Part shown: in pieces, positions 41,565-52,179 of the stretch
How the letters are laid out: each line of letters begins with the position of its first letter
How positions within the stretch are numbered: position 1 is the first letter of the stretch
The notes under the pieces: model-generated
What the model was told of the DNA's origin: nothing
The model's input: the letters and a program-made list of their open reading frames with translations, nothing else
The model's database searches: none
NCBI RefSeq assembly: GCF_001750105.1
Contig: NZ_CP014143.1
Span: 3,317,501 to 3,381,500, forward strand
Source of the DNA: Microbulbifer aggregans
GTDB taxonomy: Bacteria > Pseudomonadota > Gammaproteobacteria > Pseudomonadales > Cellvibrionaceae
Length of the DNA stretch: 64,000 nt
Direction: 5' to 3'
Program-made: the position numbers and the translations under genes

Positions 41565-42938
41565 ATGTCCAATGATCTCGTCGATGCACAAGTCTCACCC
41601 ACCGGGCAGTTCGATATTCTGTCCAAGTACGAAATCCACAAACTCAGCGACGAAAGCCGAGGCCCCCAGTACCAGATTTTTCGTAACTGCTCCCTGGCCG
41701 TACTGAACAGCGGTGGCTATCTGGATGACGGCAAGGAGCTTCTGGAAAAATATTCTGACTTCAATATTTCCGTTATCCCCACCGAACGCAGTGTAAAGCT
41801 CCAGGTCAGAAACGCTCCCGCCAGCGCATTTGTCGATGGCAAAATGATCCGCGGTGTCGCCGAGCACCTGTTTTCTGTGCTCCGCGATATTATCTATGTG
41901 AATAGTGAAATTACCGGCGATCCTCGCTACGACCTGGTTTCCGCTCGGGGCGTCACCGATGCGGTATTTCATATCCTGCGTAATGCCGACACTTTTGACC
42001 GGTCCCGCTCACCAAGACTGGTGGTGTGCTGGGGGGGACACTCCATTTCATCGGAGGAGTACGATTACACCAAAAAGGTGGGGTATGAGTTGGCGTTGCG
42101 CCACCTTGATATCTGCACCGGCTGCGGCCCGGGCGCCATGAAAGGCCCAATGAAAGGTGCAACCATAGGCCATGCCAAGCAGAGGGACCGGCGCGGGCAA
42201 TACATCGGCATTTCCGAGCCGGGTATCATCGCGGCAGAGGCACCGAATCCGATCGTCAACCAGCTTGTCATCATGCCGGATATCGAGAAACGCCTGGAGG
42301 CATTTGTACGCACAGGGCATGGAATCATCGTATTCCCAGGTGGTGCCGGCACCGCCGAAGAAATCCTCTACCTGTTGGGCATTCTGCTGCACGAGGAAAA
42401 CCGGCAGCAGCCGTTTCCGGTGATTTTTACTGGCCCTGCCAGCGCTTCAGACTACTTCATCCGTATTGACCAGTTCATTGGCTCAACCCTGGGAGAGGCG
42501 GCCAGATCCCGATACCAGATCATTATCGACGACCCTGCGGAGGTGGCACGGCAAATGGCGGCCGGCATTGAGGCCGTGCGGCAATACCGCAAAGAATCCG
42601 GCGATGCTTATTACTTCAACTGGCAGCTAAAGGTATCGACCGAGTTCCAACGGCCATTTGTCCCCACCCACGCCAACATGCGCAGCCTCGCATTGCACAA
42701 GAACCAGGAGCCCTATTTGCTCGCCGCCAATCTTCGCCGGGCGTTTTCCGGCATTGTCTCCGGCAACGTAAAGGACGAGGGAATTCGCAACGTAGAGAAA
42801 AACGGTCCCTATGAGCTGCATGGCGACCCCACACTGATGCGTAGCATGGATACCCTGCTGGAGTCGTTCGCAAAGCAGCAGCGTATGAAACTGCCCGGCA
42901 AGCAGTACATCCCCTGCTACCGGATCAATGCTGAATAA
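41565..42938 (+). CDS. ppnN: Nucleotide 5'-monophosphate nucleosidase PpnN (YgdH)
   Basis: 457 residues, against 454 in Escherichia coli. The LOG/lysine-decarboxylase-like core shows the PGGAGTAEE nucleotide-binding motif (IIVFPGGAGTAEEILYLLG) and the upstream GCGPGAMKGPMKGA. It cleaves purine and pyrimidine 5'-nucleotides to base and ribose 5-phosphate and responds to (p)ppGpp in E. coli. Stand-alone gene, housekeeping. Confidence 0.95.
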   Translation: MSNDLVDAQVSPTGQFDILSKYEIHKLSDESRGPQYQIFRNCSLAVLNSGGYLDDGKELLEKYSDFNISVIPTERSVKLQVRNAPASAFVDGKMIRGVAEHLFSVLRDIIYVNSEITGDPRYDLVSARGVTDAVFHILRNADTFDRSRSPRLVVCWGGHSISSEEYDYTKKVGYELALRHLDICTGCGPGAMKGPMKGATIGHAKQRDRRGQYIGISEPGIIAAEAPNPIVNQLVIMPDIEKRLEAFVRTGHGIIVFPGGAGTAEEILYLLGILLHEENRQQPFPVIFTGPASASDYFIRIDQFIGSTLGEAARSRYQIIIDDPAEVARQMAAGIEAVRQYRKESGDAYYFNWQLKVSTEFQRPFVPTHANMRSLALHKNQEPYLLAANLRRAFSGIVSGNVKDEGIRNVEKNGPYELHGDPTLMRSMDTLLESFAKQQRMKLPGKQYIPCYRINAE

Positions 42939-43416
42939 AGGCTTCCGCCGGCTCGAACAAGTGACAGCGACATGCGCCATGGGTTGTCTTCCACCGGCTT
43001 CCATGCACAGCTGGCATTGTTAGATGGGAAGCCTGATGAGGCTGTGAGGATCCTCTTTTTCTCTGACACTCGGAATCACTCGAAGGGGCTACAATTCTTC
43101 TGGGTAAGAAGCTTCGCCTGAAGAGAGTGCTATGGAAATCGTCACGTCGCCGACCAATAAAGCAGCTCGGAAATCACCCAAAGAGGCGAAATAACAACCA
43201 CCCTTTACTTGCCACTAACGACGTGGATTACACGCTCCGCAGAGGAATTCCGTCGCTCGTATTCTAGAGTTTGTGGACATTCTTTCTATTTCGCGCCGGT
43301 CACTGTCGACTGACCGGTCAATAGCCAGAGCGGGTCATACAACCGTCCAAGAACTGGTATAGTGACGTAAGTCTCACTAGCCGGGTAAAGGTAACAATAA
43401 GAAGGAGAGCCTCCCG
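42939..43416. other. Intergenic stretch without a recognised gene
   Basis: About 480 bp between ppnN and the cyclase gene. It contains the 10-bp palindrome TGACCGGTCA (43311-43320) and a GGAG ribosome site just before the cyclase start. No ORF in it has convincing coding character. The palindrome could be an operator for the cyclase gene, but there is only one copy in the window. Confidence 0.45.
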
Positions 43417-44940
43417 TTGATCAACAAGGCCAAAGGCACTTTGCGGCGCACCGCCAGCGGTCTAAGGGTGCGCCTGATCCAGCTATTACCCCGCCGCATC
43501 CCAATCGCATTCAAACTGGCACTGGTCATGACCCTGCTGCTGGTGCTGGGGATGACGAGCCTGGGCTTGTTTATCAGCGATAACCAGAACCGCCTGATTC
43601 GGACTCAACTGCATGAGTTCGGTAACACCATGGCGTTGCAGCTGGCTAAACTGGCCGGTGAACCGATTTTGTCGGAAAACAGCCTGAACCTGCGGATGCT
43701 TACCACCAACCTTGGCCAGGATGAGAAAATCCTCGGCGCAGGTATCTACTCGCGCGACGGCGAACTGCTGTCGGCGACCGGTATCCAGCCAGACCTGACC
43801 GGTTCCCCTTTCCAGACTGGCGGAGTTATCTCCCGCCCCTGGTTCCGAAACGCGGCTGATGGTTCCCAGGAACGGTTGCTCAGCTTTATCGCCCCGGCCA
43901 CTTACCTCGACGTGCAGGTCGGCTCGGTAATAGTCACCCTGTCGGCATCGCAAATGGACCAGGCAGCAACCAGCGCCCGCGATGCCATTATCTACGCCAC
44001 CCTGGCCATGACGGTACTCGCTTCCCTTCTGGCCTATTGGTTGAGCCGGCGCCTGTCACTACCGATCCACCATTTGATGAAAGCCACCCAGGCCATCGAC
44101 CGTGGCGACCTGGCCACCCGGATCGACCAGCAGCGCAATGACGAAATCGGCTATCTGTTCGAAGGGTTCAACAATATGGCGGCGGGGCTGCTGAGGAAAT
44201 CACAGGTCGAGCAGGTGTTCTCCCGCTATGTATCAAAAAACGTCGCCGACAAGGTACTGGCCAACCTGGACGAGGTCCGGCTGGTCGACCGCCCGATCGA
44301 GGCAACGGTGCTGTTCGCTGATATCACCGGCTTTACCGCGATGTCAGAAAAGCTGCAGCCCAGCCAGGTTTCCGAGCTGTTAAATGAATATTTCTCGTAT
44401 ATCTCACAAGCCTGCTCAATGTATGGTGGGGTCGTCGACAAGTTTATCGGCGACTGCGCGATGCTGGCGTTTGGGGTACTGGAGGACGATACCGACCACG
44501 CGTTCCACGCAGTCAGCTGTGCGGTGCTGATCCAGCAACTTGCGGCGCGCTTAAACGAGCAACGCCGTGCCAACGGCCGGCCCGAAGTACATTTCCGCAT
44601 CGGCATCAATTGCGGTGCGATGCTGGCCGGCAACCTGGGCTCCGACGAGCGGATGGAATACACGGTGGTCGGTGATGCCGTCAACCTGGCATCCCGCTTG
44701 TGCAGCGAGGCTCAGTCGAATCAAATCATCATTCAAAAGAAAATGTTCACCATGCTCGAGCCCCGCATCATCGCCCGGTCCGAGCGGACACTGGCGGTCC
44801 GCGGCAAGTCAGCGCCGGTGGGGATCTATTCAGTGCAGGATATCCATCGCAATGATCAGGCACAGCTGCGTGCTAACCTGCAGAAAGTGCTCAACAGCCG
44901 GCCCCACCAACAGCGCCGGCAGGCAGTCGCCCATGTCTAG
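43417..44940 (+). CDS. Membrane-bound class III adenylate cyclase with HAMP domain
   Basis: 507 residues. TM1 (about 31-53), an extracytoplasmic segment, TM2 (about 188-208), a HAMP linker (SRRLSLPIHHLMKATQAID) and a C-terminal cyclase domain. Metal-binding aspartates lie in LFADITGFTAM and DKFIGDCAMLAFG (with the adenine-selecting Lys of DKFIGD), and EYTVVGDAVNLASRL carries the transition-state Asn/Arg. It makes cAMP in response to an external signal. The TTG start is preceded by GGAG. Its last 8 bp overlap the lipoprotein gene. Confidence 0.92.
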   Translation: MINKAKGTLRRTASGLRVRLIQLLPRRIPIAFKLALVMTLLLVLGMTSLGLFISDNQNRLIRTQLHEFGNTMALQLAKLAGEPILSENSLNLRMLTTNLGQDEKILGAGIYSRDGELLSATGIQPDLTGSPFQTGGVISRPWFRNAADGSQERLLSFIAPATYLDVQVGSVIVTLSASQMDQAATSARDAIIYATLAMTVLASLLAYWLSRRLSLPIHHLMKATQAIDRGDLATRIDQQRNDEIGYLFEGFNNMAAGLLRKSQVEQVFSRYVSKNVADKVLANLDEVRLVDRPIEATVLFADITGFTAMSEKLQPSQVSELLNEYFSYISQACSMYGGVVDKFIGDCAMLAFGVLEDDTDHAFHAVSCAVLIQQLAARLNEQRRANGRPEVHFRIGINCGAMLAGNLGSDERMEYTVVGDAVNLASRLCSEAQSNQIIIQKKMFTMLEPRIIARSERTLAVRGKSAPVGIYSVQDIHRNDQAQLRANLQKVLNSRPHQQRRQAVAHV

Positions 44941-46015
44941 ACACCGGTTAGCACTTTTATGGGTTTTGTTGGTATCACTGCTGCCGGCCTGCAGCCTGAT
45001 GCCGACACAGCAGCAGGCGCTGGAGGGGTTCCCATCGGATGCAGTAGAGAATGCTCGCCAACAGTCCGAGCAACTCGAACATCTGCAGACCTTGGGTGGT
45101 GCGACAACAGCCCAGCAACAACAGATCCGGCAATTGCAGAACAGCCTGCGACAGTTTGAACGCAACGCAATTCACACGGCGAGCCGTCTGGAAAAACAGG
45201 ACGACTGGCACGGCGCCGAGCGCGTTTTACAGGTTGCCACAGACGTACTGCCAGGCAGCCGGGCACTCAACACTGCACGGCAGCAGTTTTCAGAGCGGCG
45301 CCAGTTGCGTGAGGAACGGGTGCGTATGGAGCTGGCAATCCAGCGTGGCGAACAGCTGCTGAACGAGGCCGAGGCCTACCAGCGCCTGCAGCAGCTTAAA
45401 GGCCCCGACATGCTGACCTGGCTCGAGCTGAAGAACTTTCACCGCAAATGCCGTGGGACGGCACAGGCGCTGGAGGACCACGCACGACGGGCGCTGCAAC
45501 GGGAAGACTATGCACTGGCTACCCGCGGACTGAAGGTGGCACGGCAACTGTACGGCAACGACCTTCTCCACGAAGCTGACCAGCGCGAAAAGATCGATCA
45601 GCAGCTGGCCCTGGCCAACCGCCACCTTGGCCAGCCGAAGCGCCAAGTGGCCAGCAGCTCCCCGAAAAAAGATCACAGGGTTCCCGTGCAGGAACTACAA
45701 CAGGCACTGGACGCTGGCGACCTCCTCAGCGCGCGGCAGCACCTGAACCAGCTACAGCAAAAATCCCCGCAAGATCCGCAACTGTTACCCCTGCAATCGC
45801 AGTTTCGGACACAGCTCAACGCCCGCGTCGAAGCTGCCATCAAGCGGGGCAACGACCTGTACAGCGAGGGCAAAATCGAGCGAGCGGTGGAAATCTGGCG
45901 TGAAGCCAAAGTCCTGGATCCGGACAACAGCGAATTACTGACCAATATCGCCAGGGCCGAAAAAGTACTGGAGAACCTCAAGGCTCTGTCGGCATCGCCC
46001 GAAGGAGACCGTTAA
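44933..46015 (+). CDS. Lipoprotein with TPR-like helical repeats
   Basis: 360 residues from the ATG at 44933, inside the stop region of the cyclase gene. Signal peptide ending in the lipobox LLPACS, so lipid-anchored at Cys20. The rest is helical with several TPR-like units (for example RVEAAIKRGNDLYSEGKIERAVEIW and the following DPDNSELLTNIARAE). Function unknown; the overlap with the cyclase suggests it regulates or localises cAMP production. Confidence 0.88.
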   Translation: MSRHRLALLWVLLVSLLPACSLMPTQQQALEGFPSDAVENARQQSEQLEHLQTLGGATTAQQQQIRQLQNSLRQFERNAIHTASRLEKQDDWHGAERVLQVATDVLPGSRALNTARQQFSERRQLREERVRMELAIQRGEQLLNEAEAYQRLQQLKGPDMLTWLELKNFHRKCRGTAQALEDHARRALQREDYALATRGLKVARQLYGNDLLHEADQREKIDQQLALANRHLGQPKRQVASSSPKKDHRVPVQELQQALDAGDLLSARQHLNQLQQKSPQDPQLLPLQSQFRTQLNARVEAAIKRGNDLYSEGKIERAVEIWREAKVLDPDNSELLTNIARAEKVLENLKALSASPEGDR

Positions 46016-46142
46016 GGCGCATTCAGATTTCTGTGCCCCCTCTCGCAGAGCGAGAAGTGCAGGCCCATGAACCAACCTGCACATCCGCAAACTCAAAAAG
46101 ACTTTGAATCGCATTGATGGTCTTGGTTTTAAGTTTCGGACA

Positions 46143-46175
46143 TAAAAAAGCCCGCTTTTAAGCGGGCTTTTTTAA
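46143..46175. terminator. Bidirectional intrinsic terminator
   Basis: Stem AAAAAAGCCCGCTT/AAGCGGGCTTTTTT with a TT-centred loop, after the lipoprotein gene and also after tRNA-Pro on the minus strand. Confidence 0.9.
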
Positions 46176-46182
46176 TGAATAA

Positions 46183-46259
46183 TGGTCGGAGTGGCCGGAT
46201 TTGAACCGACGACCACCACACCCCCAGTGTGGTGCGCTACCAGGCTGCGCTACACTCCG
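46183..46259 (-). tRNA. tRNA-Pro (GGG)
   Basis: 77 nt on the minus strand: acceptor CGGAGTG/CACTCCG, encoded CCA (TGG at 46183-46185 in plus orientation), and an anticodon loop with GGG in CTGGGGG. Confidence 0.95.
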
Positions 46260-46387
46260 ACGAAGGGGAATCAAGCGCCTAAAACATTGCTAAGTGCTTG
46301 ATTTTTAAGGCATCGCATTGCGATGAGGCGCAAATCATACATCAGTGGGCGGGGAATGCAAGCCCGGATTTGTGCCGTTCTGAAACT

Positions 46388-46750
46388 TTAGTTGGGGGTC
46401 TCCAGCAGGGCCAGTACACCTTCCAGCTCGGCGATCATCTGTGGCAGAACCTGCTGCAACTGCACGCCCTGGACCTTCTCAGTACTGGACTCCATCTGCA
46501 GGCGGGCGCCACCGATGGTGTAGCCCTCCTCGTACAGGAGTGCGCGGATCTGGCGGATAAGGATGACATCCTGGTGCTGGTAGTAGCGGCGATTGCCGCG
46601 GCGCTTGACCGGACTTAGCTGGGGAAACTCCTGCTCCCAGTACCGCAGTACATGGGGCTTCACCGCACAGAGCTCGCTGACCTCGCCAATGGTGAAGTAG
46701 CGCTTGCCGGGGATCGTTGGCAGTTCGCTGTTATTGCTCGCTTCCAGCAT
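46388..46750 (-). CDS. MerR-family transcription regulator
   Basis: 120 residues. N-terminal winged helix [28 protein letters not shown] and a helical tail. This small MerR protein commonly follows ihfA in gammaproteobacteria. It overlaps the end of ihfA by 20 bp. Effector unknown; no metal-binding cysteines are apparent. Confidence 0.93.
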   Translation of the reverse strand: MLEASNNSELPTIPGKRYFTIGEVSELCAVKPHVLRYWEQEFPQLSPVKRRGNRRYYQHQDVILIRQIRALLYEEGYTIGGARLQMESSTEKVQGVQLQQVLPQMIAELEGVLALLETPN

Positions 46751-47036
46751 GCTCTTCTACTCGCGCCTTGAGTTTTTGTCCCGGTTTGAACGTCACTACG
46801 CGCCGGGCGGAGATCGGGATCTCTTCGCCGGTTTTGGGATTGCGGCCAGGCCTCTGGCTCTTATCCCTCAGGTCGAAATTGCCGAAACCGGAAAGCTTTA
46901 CCTGCTCGTTGTTTTCCAACGCGTTGCGGATTTCCTCGAAGAAAAATTCGACGATTTCCTTAGCTTCACGCTTGTTGAAGCCCAGCTCTTCGTACAGCTT
47001 TTCGGCGAGCCCGGCCTTGGTCAGTGCCTCTGTCAT
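46731..47036 (-). CDS. ihfA: Integration host factor subunit alpha
   Basis: 101 residues. HU/IHF pattern: [56 protein letters not shown] and [14 protein letters not shown]. The beta subunit is at the right edge of the window. Forms the IHF heterodimer that bends DNA. Located after pheT as usual. Confidence 0.97.
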   Translation of the reverse strand: MTEALTKAGLAEKLYEELGFNKREAKEIVEFFFEEIRNALENNEQVKLSGFGNFDLRDKSQRPGRNPKTGEEIPISARRVVTFKPGQKLKARVEEHAGSEQ

Positions 47037-47166
47037 TGGTTCCTACCAATAAATTCAGAGGCGTCGACTCCAGATCGGAAGCGGCCCAAACCGCGGCGGC
47101 TTTCAACCCGGTAGCAGACGCTCTCGGGGTGCCATGCAACCTGCACCCCGGAGCGTTATTGCCGGA

Positions 47167-49539
47167 TCAGCGCAAGCTGGCGTTGTATTTTTGTTCTAGT
47201 TGTTTGACTACCGCATCAACGGCGGCATTGATTTCGTCGTCGTTAAGGGTGCGCGACGGATGCTGAAAGGTCAAGCCCATCGCAACACTTTTTCTATTGA
47301 AATCAATGCCTTTGCCCTGATAGACGTCAAAAATCTTGAGGTCCGTCAAAGTTTCGCCGGCGGCCTCGGCCGCAGTTTCCACCATACTGGCGGCCGGTAC
47401 GTCGGCGTCGATCAGCAGGGCCAGGTCACGTCGCACTTCCGGGAAGCGTGATAACGGCTCGAATGCCGGCAGTGCGGCCTCGCCGAGGGCTTCCAGGCTG
47501 AGTTCGAACAGGTAAGCGGTCTTGGGCAGTTCCAACTTCTTCTGCAGCTGCGGGTGCAGCGCACCGACCACACCCAGGTCACGCCCATCGCGGGTGATAC
47601 GCGCAGTCTGGCCCGGGTGGAGGGCGCTGTGCTCACCGGCCTGGAACTGGAATTCCACCTCGCCGAAGTGGGCCAACAGAGCCTCAACGTCACCCTTGAT
47701 GTCGTAGAAGTCGACAACGTCCTTGCCGCCGGTCCAGCTTTCGCCCTGGCGGCCGCCATAGATCAGGCCGGCAATCATGGGCTCCTGGCGGAGCTCTTCG
47801 CCGGGAACGAATCGCAGGCCGGTTTCGAACAAGCGCACGCGGCTCTGCTGACGGTTGAGGTTGTACTGCAGGGCCTTGCACAAGCCAGGCATCAGGCTGG
47901 TACGCATCACCGCCAGATCGGCGCTGATGGGATTCTGCAGGGCTACTGGCTCTGCCTTCGGGTCGAAGAGTGCGGCGGAATCGCGGTCGATAAAGCTGAA
48001 GGTGATCGCTTCATGGTAACCGCGGGCCAGCAGCGTCTGCTCCAGGGCCTCCTGGTCTACCAGGGACTCCTTTTGCGGCACGATATCGAGCGCCGCTGTG
48101 AAGCTCACACTGGGAATGCGGTTGTAGCCGTATACGCGGGCCAGCTCCTCCAGCAGGTCAGCCTCGATGGCCAGGTCGAAACGGAAGCTGGGGACCAGGA
48201 AAGTCCAGCTTTCACCGTCTTCACCTATTTTCTGCAGACCGAGGCGGGTCAGGATATCGACGATCTCGTCATCGGCGATCTGTACGCCGAGGCCAGAGGC
48301 AACGCGGGCACTGCGCAACGTGATATGGCGCTCGGCCGGCATGGCCTCCTCCAGCTCACGCAGGTGCACCGGACCCGGTTCACCACCGACGATATCCAGC
48401 AGCAGCTGGGTAGCGCGCTCTACCGCCTGCTCCTGCAGGCGATAGTCGACACCGCGCTCGAAACGGTGAGAGGAATCGGTGTGCAGGCCATAGGAGCGCG
48501 CCTTACCGGCAATTGCCAGCGGATTGAAGAAAGCGCTCTCAAGGAAAATGTCACGGGTCTGATCTGAGACCGCAGACTCTTCACCGCCCATGATGCCCGC
48601 CATGGCGAGGGGCTTTTTCTCATCGGCGATCAGCAGGGTGCCCTCTTTCAGCTCCACTTCCTGGCCATCCAGGAGGGTCAGCTTTTCGCCGTTTTCAGCA
48701 AAGCGCACCTTGATGCCGCCGTCCAGCTTGGCCAGATCGAAAGCATGCATGGGCTGGCCCAGTTCCAGCAGAACATAGTTGGTGACGTCTACTACCGGAT
48801 CAATACTGCGCAGACCACTGCGACGCAGACGCTCCTGCATCCACAGGGGAGTTTCGGCCTTCACATCGATATTACGAATCACCCGGCCGACATAGCGCGG
48901 GCAGGCTTCGCCAGCCATCAGGGAGACCGGCACGCTGTCATCCAGCTTGGCCGCCACCGGCGCCATGTCCGGGCCCTGTACCGCACAGCGGTTCAGCACA
49001 CCCACTTCCCGTGCGATGCCGGCAATGCCCAGGCAGTCGGAACGGTTGGGGGTCAGGTCAACCTCGATGGCCTCGTCTTCGAGCCCCAGGTATTCCCTCA
49101 GATCCTGGCCGGTGGACGCATCGCTGGGCAGCTCCCAGATGCCATCGCTGTCTTCACCCAGTTCCAACTCGGTCTGGGCGCAGAGCATGCCGAAACTCTC
49201 GACACCGCGGAGCTTGGCTTTCTTGATCTTGAAGTCGCCGGGCAGCTTGGCACCGACCAGGGCAAACGGGATCTTGATACCGGCGCGGGCATTGGGCGCA
49301 CCGCACACCACCTGCATTTCGCCTTCCGGGTGGCCGGCAACCGTGCAGACGCGCAGCTTGTCAGCATCCGGGTGCTGCTCGCAGGCGAGGATCTCACCCA
49401 CTACCACGCCGGAGAAATCGCCGGCGACCTTTTCGATACCATCCACTTCCAGTCCGGCCATGGTGATCTGGTCGGCCAGTTCCTGTGCGGTCAGTTGCGG
49501 GCTGACCCATTCCCGCAGCCAGGCATTGCTGAATTTCAT
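47167..49539 (-). CDS. pheT: Phenylalanine-tRNA ligase beta subunit
   Basis: 790 residues, close to the usual 795. N-terminal tRNA-binding domain (about 40-150), B3/B4 editing region, B5 domain and the C-terminal anticodon-binding (FDX-ACB) domain near FPEVRRDLALLIDADVPAA. Forms the heterotetramer with PheS. A 109-bp gap separates it from pheS. Confidence 0.98.
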   Translation of the reverse strand: MKFSNAWLREWVSPQLTAQELADQITMAGLEVDGIEKVAGDFSGVVVGEILACEQHPDADKLRVCTVAGHPEGEMQVVCGAPNARAGIKIPFALVGAKLPGDFKIKKAKLRGVESFGMLCAQTELELGEDSDGIWELPSDASTGQDLREYLGLEDEAIEVDLTPNRSDCLGIAGIAREVGVLNRCAVQGPDMAPVAAKLDDSVPVSLMAGEACPRYVGRVIRNIDVKAETPLWMQERLRRSGLRSIDPVVDVTNYVLLELGQPMHAFDLAKLDGGIKVRFAENGEKLTLLDGQEVELKEGTLLIADEKKPLAMAGIMGGEESAVSDQTRDIFLESAFFNPLAIAGKARSYGLHTDSSHRFERGVDYRLQEQAVERATQLLLDIVGGEPGPVHLRELEEAMPAERHITLRSARVASGLGVQIADDEIVDILTRLGLQKIGEDGESWTFLVPSFRFDLAIEADLLEELARVYGYNRIPSVSFTAALDIVPQKESLVDQEALEQTLLARGYHEAITFSFIDRDSAALFDPKAEPVALQNPISADLAVMRTSLMPGLCKALQYNLNRQQSRVRLFETGLRFVPGEELRQEPMIAGLIYGGRQGESWTGGKDVVDFYDIKGDVEALLAHFGEVEFQFQAGEHSALHPGQTARITRDGRDLGVVGALHPQLQKKLELPKTAYLFELSLEALGEAALPAFEPLSRFPEVRRDLALLIDADVPAASMVETAAEAAGETLTDLKIFDVYQGKGIDFNRKSVAMGLTFQHPSRTLNDDEINAAVDAVVKQLEQKYNASLR

Positions 49540-49648
49540 AGTCTGTCTCTTTCTCTTCTTTCCTTGTGCGCCAGGGATTCAGTCTTCCGGCGCCGCGCGG
49601 CCTGCTTAGTTGGGGCTGCGCTTCAGCGTTCGTTTTGGTTTCCGGGTG

Positions 49649-50695
<1,047 letters not shown>

Positions 50696-50767
50696 TTAGT
50701 GAGTTGCGCCGGCTTCAGTGCCGGCAGCCTCGGGTACTGCTCATCACGAGCGGCACCGGGAATCCTA

Positions 50768-50808
50768 TAAAAAAATAGGGAAGGACTTTGCAGCCCTTCC
50801 CTATCTTT
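50768..50808 (-). terminator. Terminator/possible attenuator between rplT and pheS
   Basis: On the minus strand the stem ATAGGGAAGG/CCTTCCCTAT with a 10-nt loop is followed by seven T residues. It ends the rplT transcript and may act as a pheST attenuator; I do not see a Phe-rich leader peptide. Confidence 0.85.
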
Positions 50809-50840
50809 AATAGCGCTCAGTCTTTCAACTGAAAGACGAC

Positions 50841-51200
50841 TTAAGCTGCCAGGGCTGCCTTGGCTTTTTCCACTACGGCAGCAAAAGCGGCTTTGTCGTA
50901 TACAGCCAGATCGGCCAGGACACGACGGTCCAGAGCGATGTCGGCTTTCTTCAGACCGGCGATCAGGCGGCTGTAGCTCAGGCCTTCAGCGCGGGACTGT
51001 GCGTTGATGCGGGTGATCCACAGCGCACGGAAGTTACGCTTCTTGACACGACGGTCGCGGTAAGCGTACTGACCAGCCTTGATAACAGCTTGCTTGGCAA
51101 CGCGGAATACGCGCGAACGCGCACCGTAGTAGCCTTTGGCCTGCTTCAGAATCTTCTTGTGACGACGACGCGCCTCTACACCACGTTTTACACGGGCCAT
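50841..51200 (-). CDS. rplT: 50S ribosomal protein L20
   Basis: 119 residues with the diagnostic [25 protein letters not shown] start and [22 protein letters not shown]. In E. coli L20 represses its own operon. It follows rpmI directly. Confidence 0.99.
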   Translation of the reverse strand: MARVKRGVEARRRHKKILKQAKGYYGARSRVFRVAKQAVIKAGQYAYRDRRVKKRNFRALWITRINAQSRAEGLSYSRLIAGLKKADIALDRRVLADLAVYDKAAFAAVVEKAKAALAA

Positions 51201-51236
51201 AACTCTATCCTCTTAACTCTTTGCGAATGGAGCCAA

Positions 51237-51434
51237 TTACTTGGCGCGCAACATACGATCGACCAGGGTGGCATCAGACTTGTTCATGGTCTGTGTGCCG
51301 CGCAGCTGACGCTTACGCTTGGTGGTCATCTTGGTGAGGATGTGGCTCTTGTTAGCGTGCTTGTGCTTGTAGCCCGCAGCCGTCTTCTTGAAGCGCTTGG
51401 CGGCGCCACTGTGAGTCTTTGCTTTAGTCGGCAT
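51237..51434 (-). CDS. rpmI: 50S ribosomal protein L35
   Basis: 65 residues, start [21 protein letters not shown] and basic C-terminus [28 protein letters not shown]. Between infC and rplT as in other gammaproteobacteria. Confidence 0.99.
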   Translation of the reverse strand: MPTKAKTHSGAAKRFKKTAAGYKHKHANKSHILTKMTTKRKRQLRGTQTMNKSDATLVDRMLRAK

Positions 51435-51614
51435 TTTGTACTCCAGTTTTAATTAAGGTCACCTGTTGACAGGTGCCCGGTCGGTATTGGCCACTGGACA
51501 ATCCGGCGGCATTGCGGGAGTGAGGAGGCAGCCGTCGCCCAATCACTTCCCAGGCAGGTTGCCGGCACTGGGCCGGCCCCTGCGAAACGAGTCCCCGCGG
51601 TTACCCGCCGGAAC

Positions 51615-52154
51615 TCACTTCTTCTTCTTCGACGGCGCGATGACCATGATCATCTGGCGGCCTTCCATCTTCGGCCGCTGTTCCACCGTACCCAGCTCTT
51701 CGAGGTCTTTCTCGATGCGCTGCATCATTTCCATGCCCAGCTCCTGGTGGGCCATCTCGCGTCCGCGGAAGCGCAGGGAAATCTTGGCTTTGTCGCCCGC
51801 CTCCAGGAAGCGGGTCAGGTTGCGCAGCTTGATCTGATAGTCCCCGATATCGGTACCGGGACGGAACTTCATTTCCTTGATCTGCTGCTGCTTCTGCTTC
51901 TTCTTGGCAGCATTTTTGGCCTTCTTGGCTTCAAAAATGTGCTTTCCGTAGTCCATGATCTTACAGACTATCGGATCTGAATCCGGCGCGATTTCAACGA
52001 GATCCAGACTGGCCTGCTGAGCTAGCTCCAGCGCTTCATCCAGGGAAACAATCCCTACCTGTTCGCCGTCGGCGCCGATCAGGCGTACCTGCGATGCCTC
52101 AATCTGATCATTAATGCGGGCCTTCTTGGACCGTCCCTTGCTGTCTCGTTTAAT
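51615..52154 (-). CDS. infC: Translation initiation factor IF-3
   Basis: 179 residues when read from the ATT codon at 52154, the rare start used for infC in E. coli (180 residues); GGAG lies 10 nt upstream. A naive ATG start (51956) would remove the N-terminal domain. The C-terminal domain contains [24 protein letters not shown] and ends in a Lys-rich tail. The rare start allows autogenous control by IF-3. Confidence 0.96.
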   Translation of the reverse strand: MKRDSKGRSKKARINDQIEASQVRLIGADGEQVGIVSLDEALELAQQASLDLVEIAPDSDPIVCKIMDYGKHIFEAKKAKNAAKKKQKQQQIKEMKFRPGTDIGDYQIKLRNLTRFLEAGDKAKISLRFRGREMAHQELGMEMMQRIEKDLEELGTVEQRPKMEGRQMIMVIAPSKKKK

Positions 52155-52179
52155 AGCTATCGTCTCCAGTTACCAATAA

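Noticed and set aside
43311..43320. Palindrome TGACCGGTCA as an operator of the cyclase gene
   Set aside because: A single 10-bp copy with no known regulator nearby is too weak to claim.
47554..48567. Long plus-strand frame within pheT
   Set aside because: It mirrors the well-conserved pheT frame and has no ribosome site or family resemblance.
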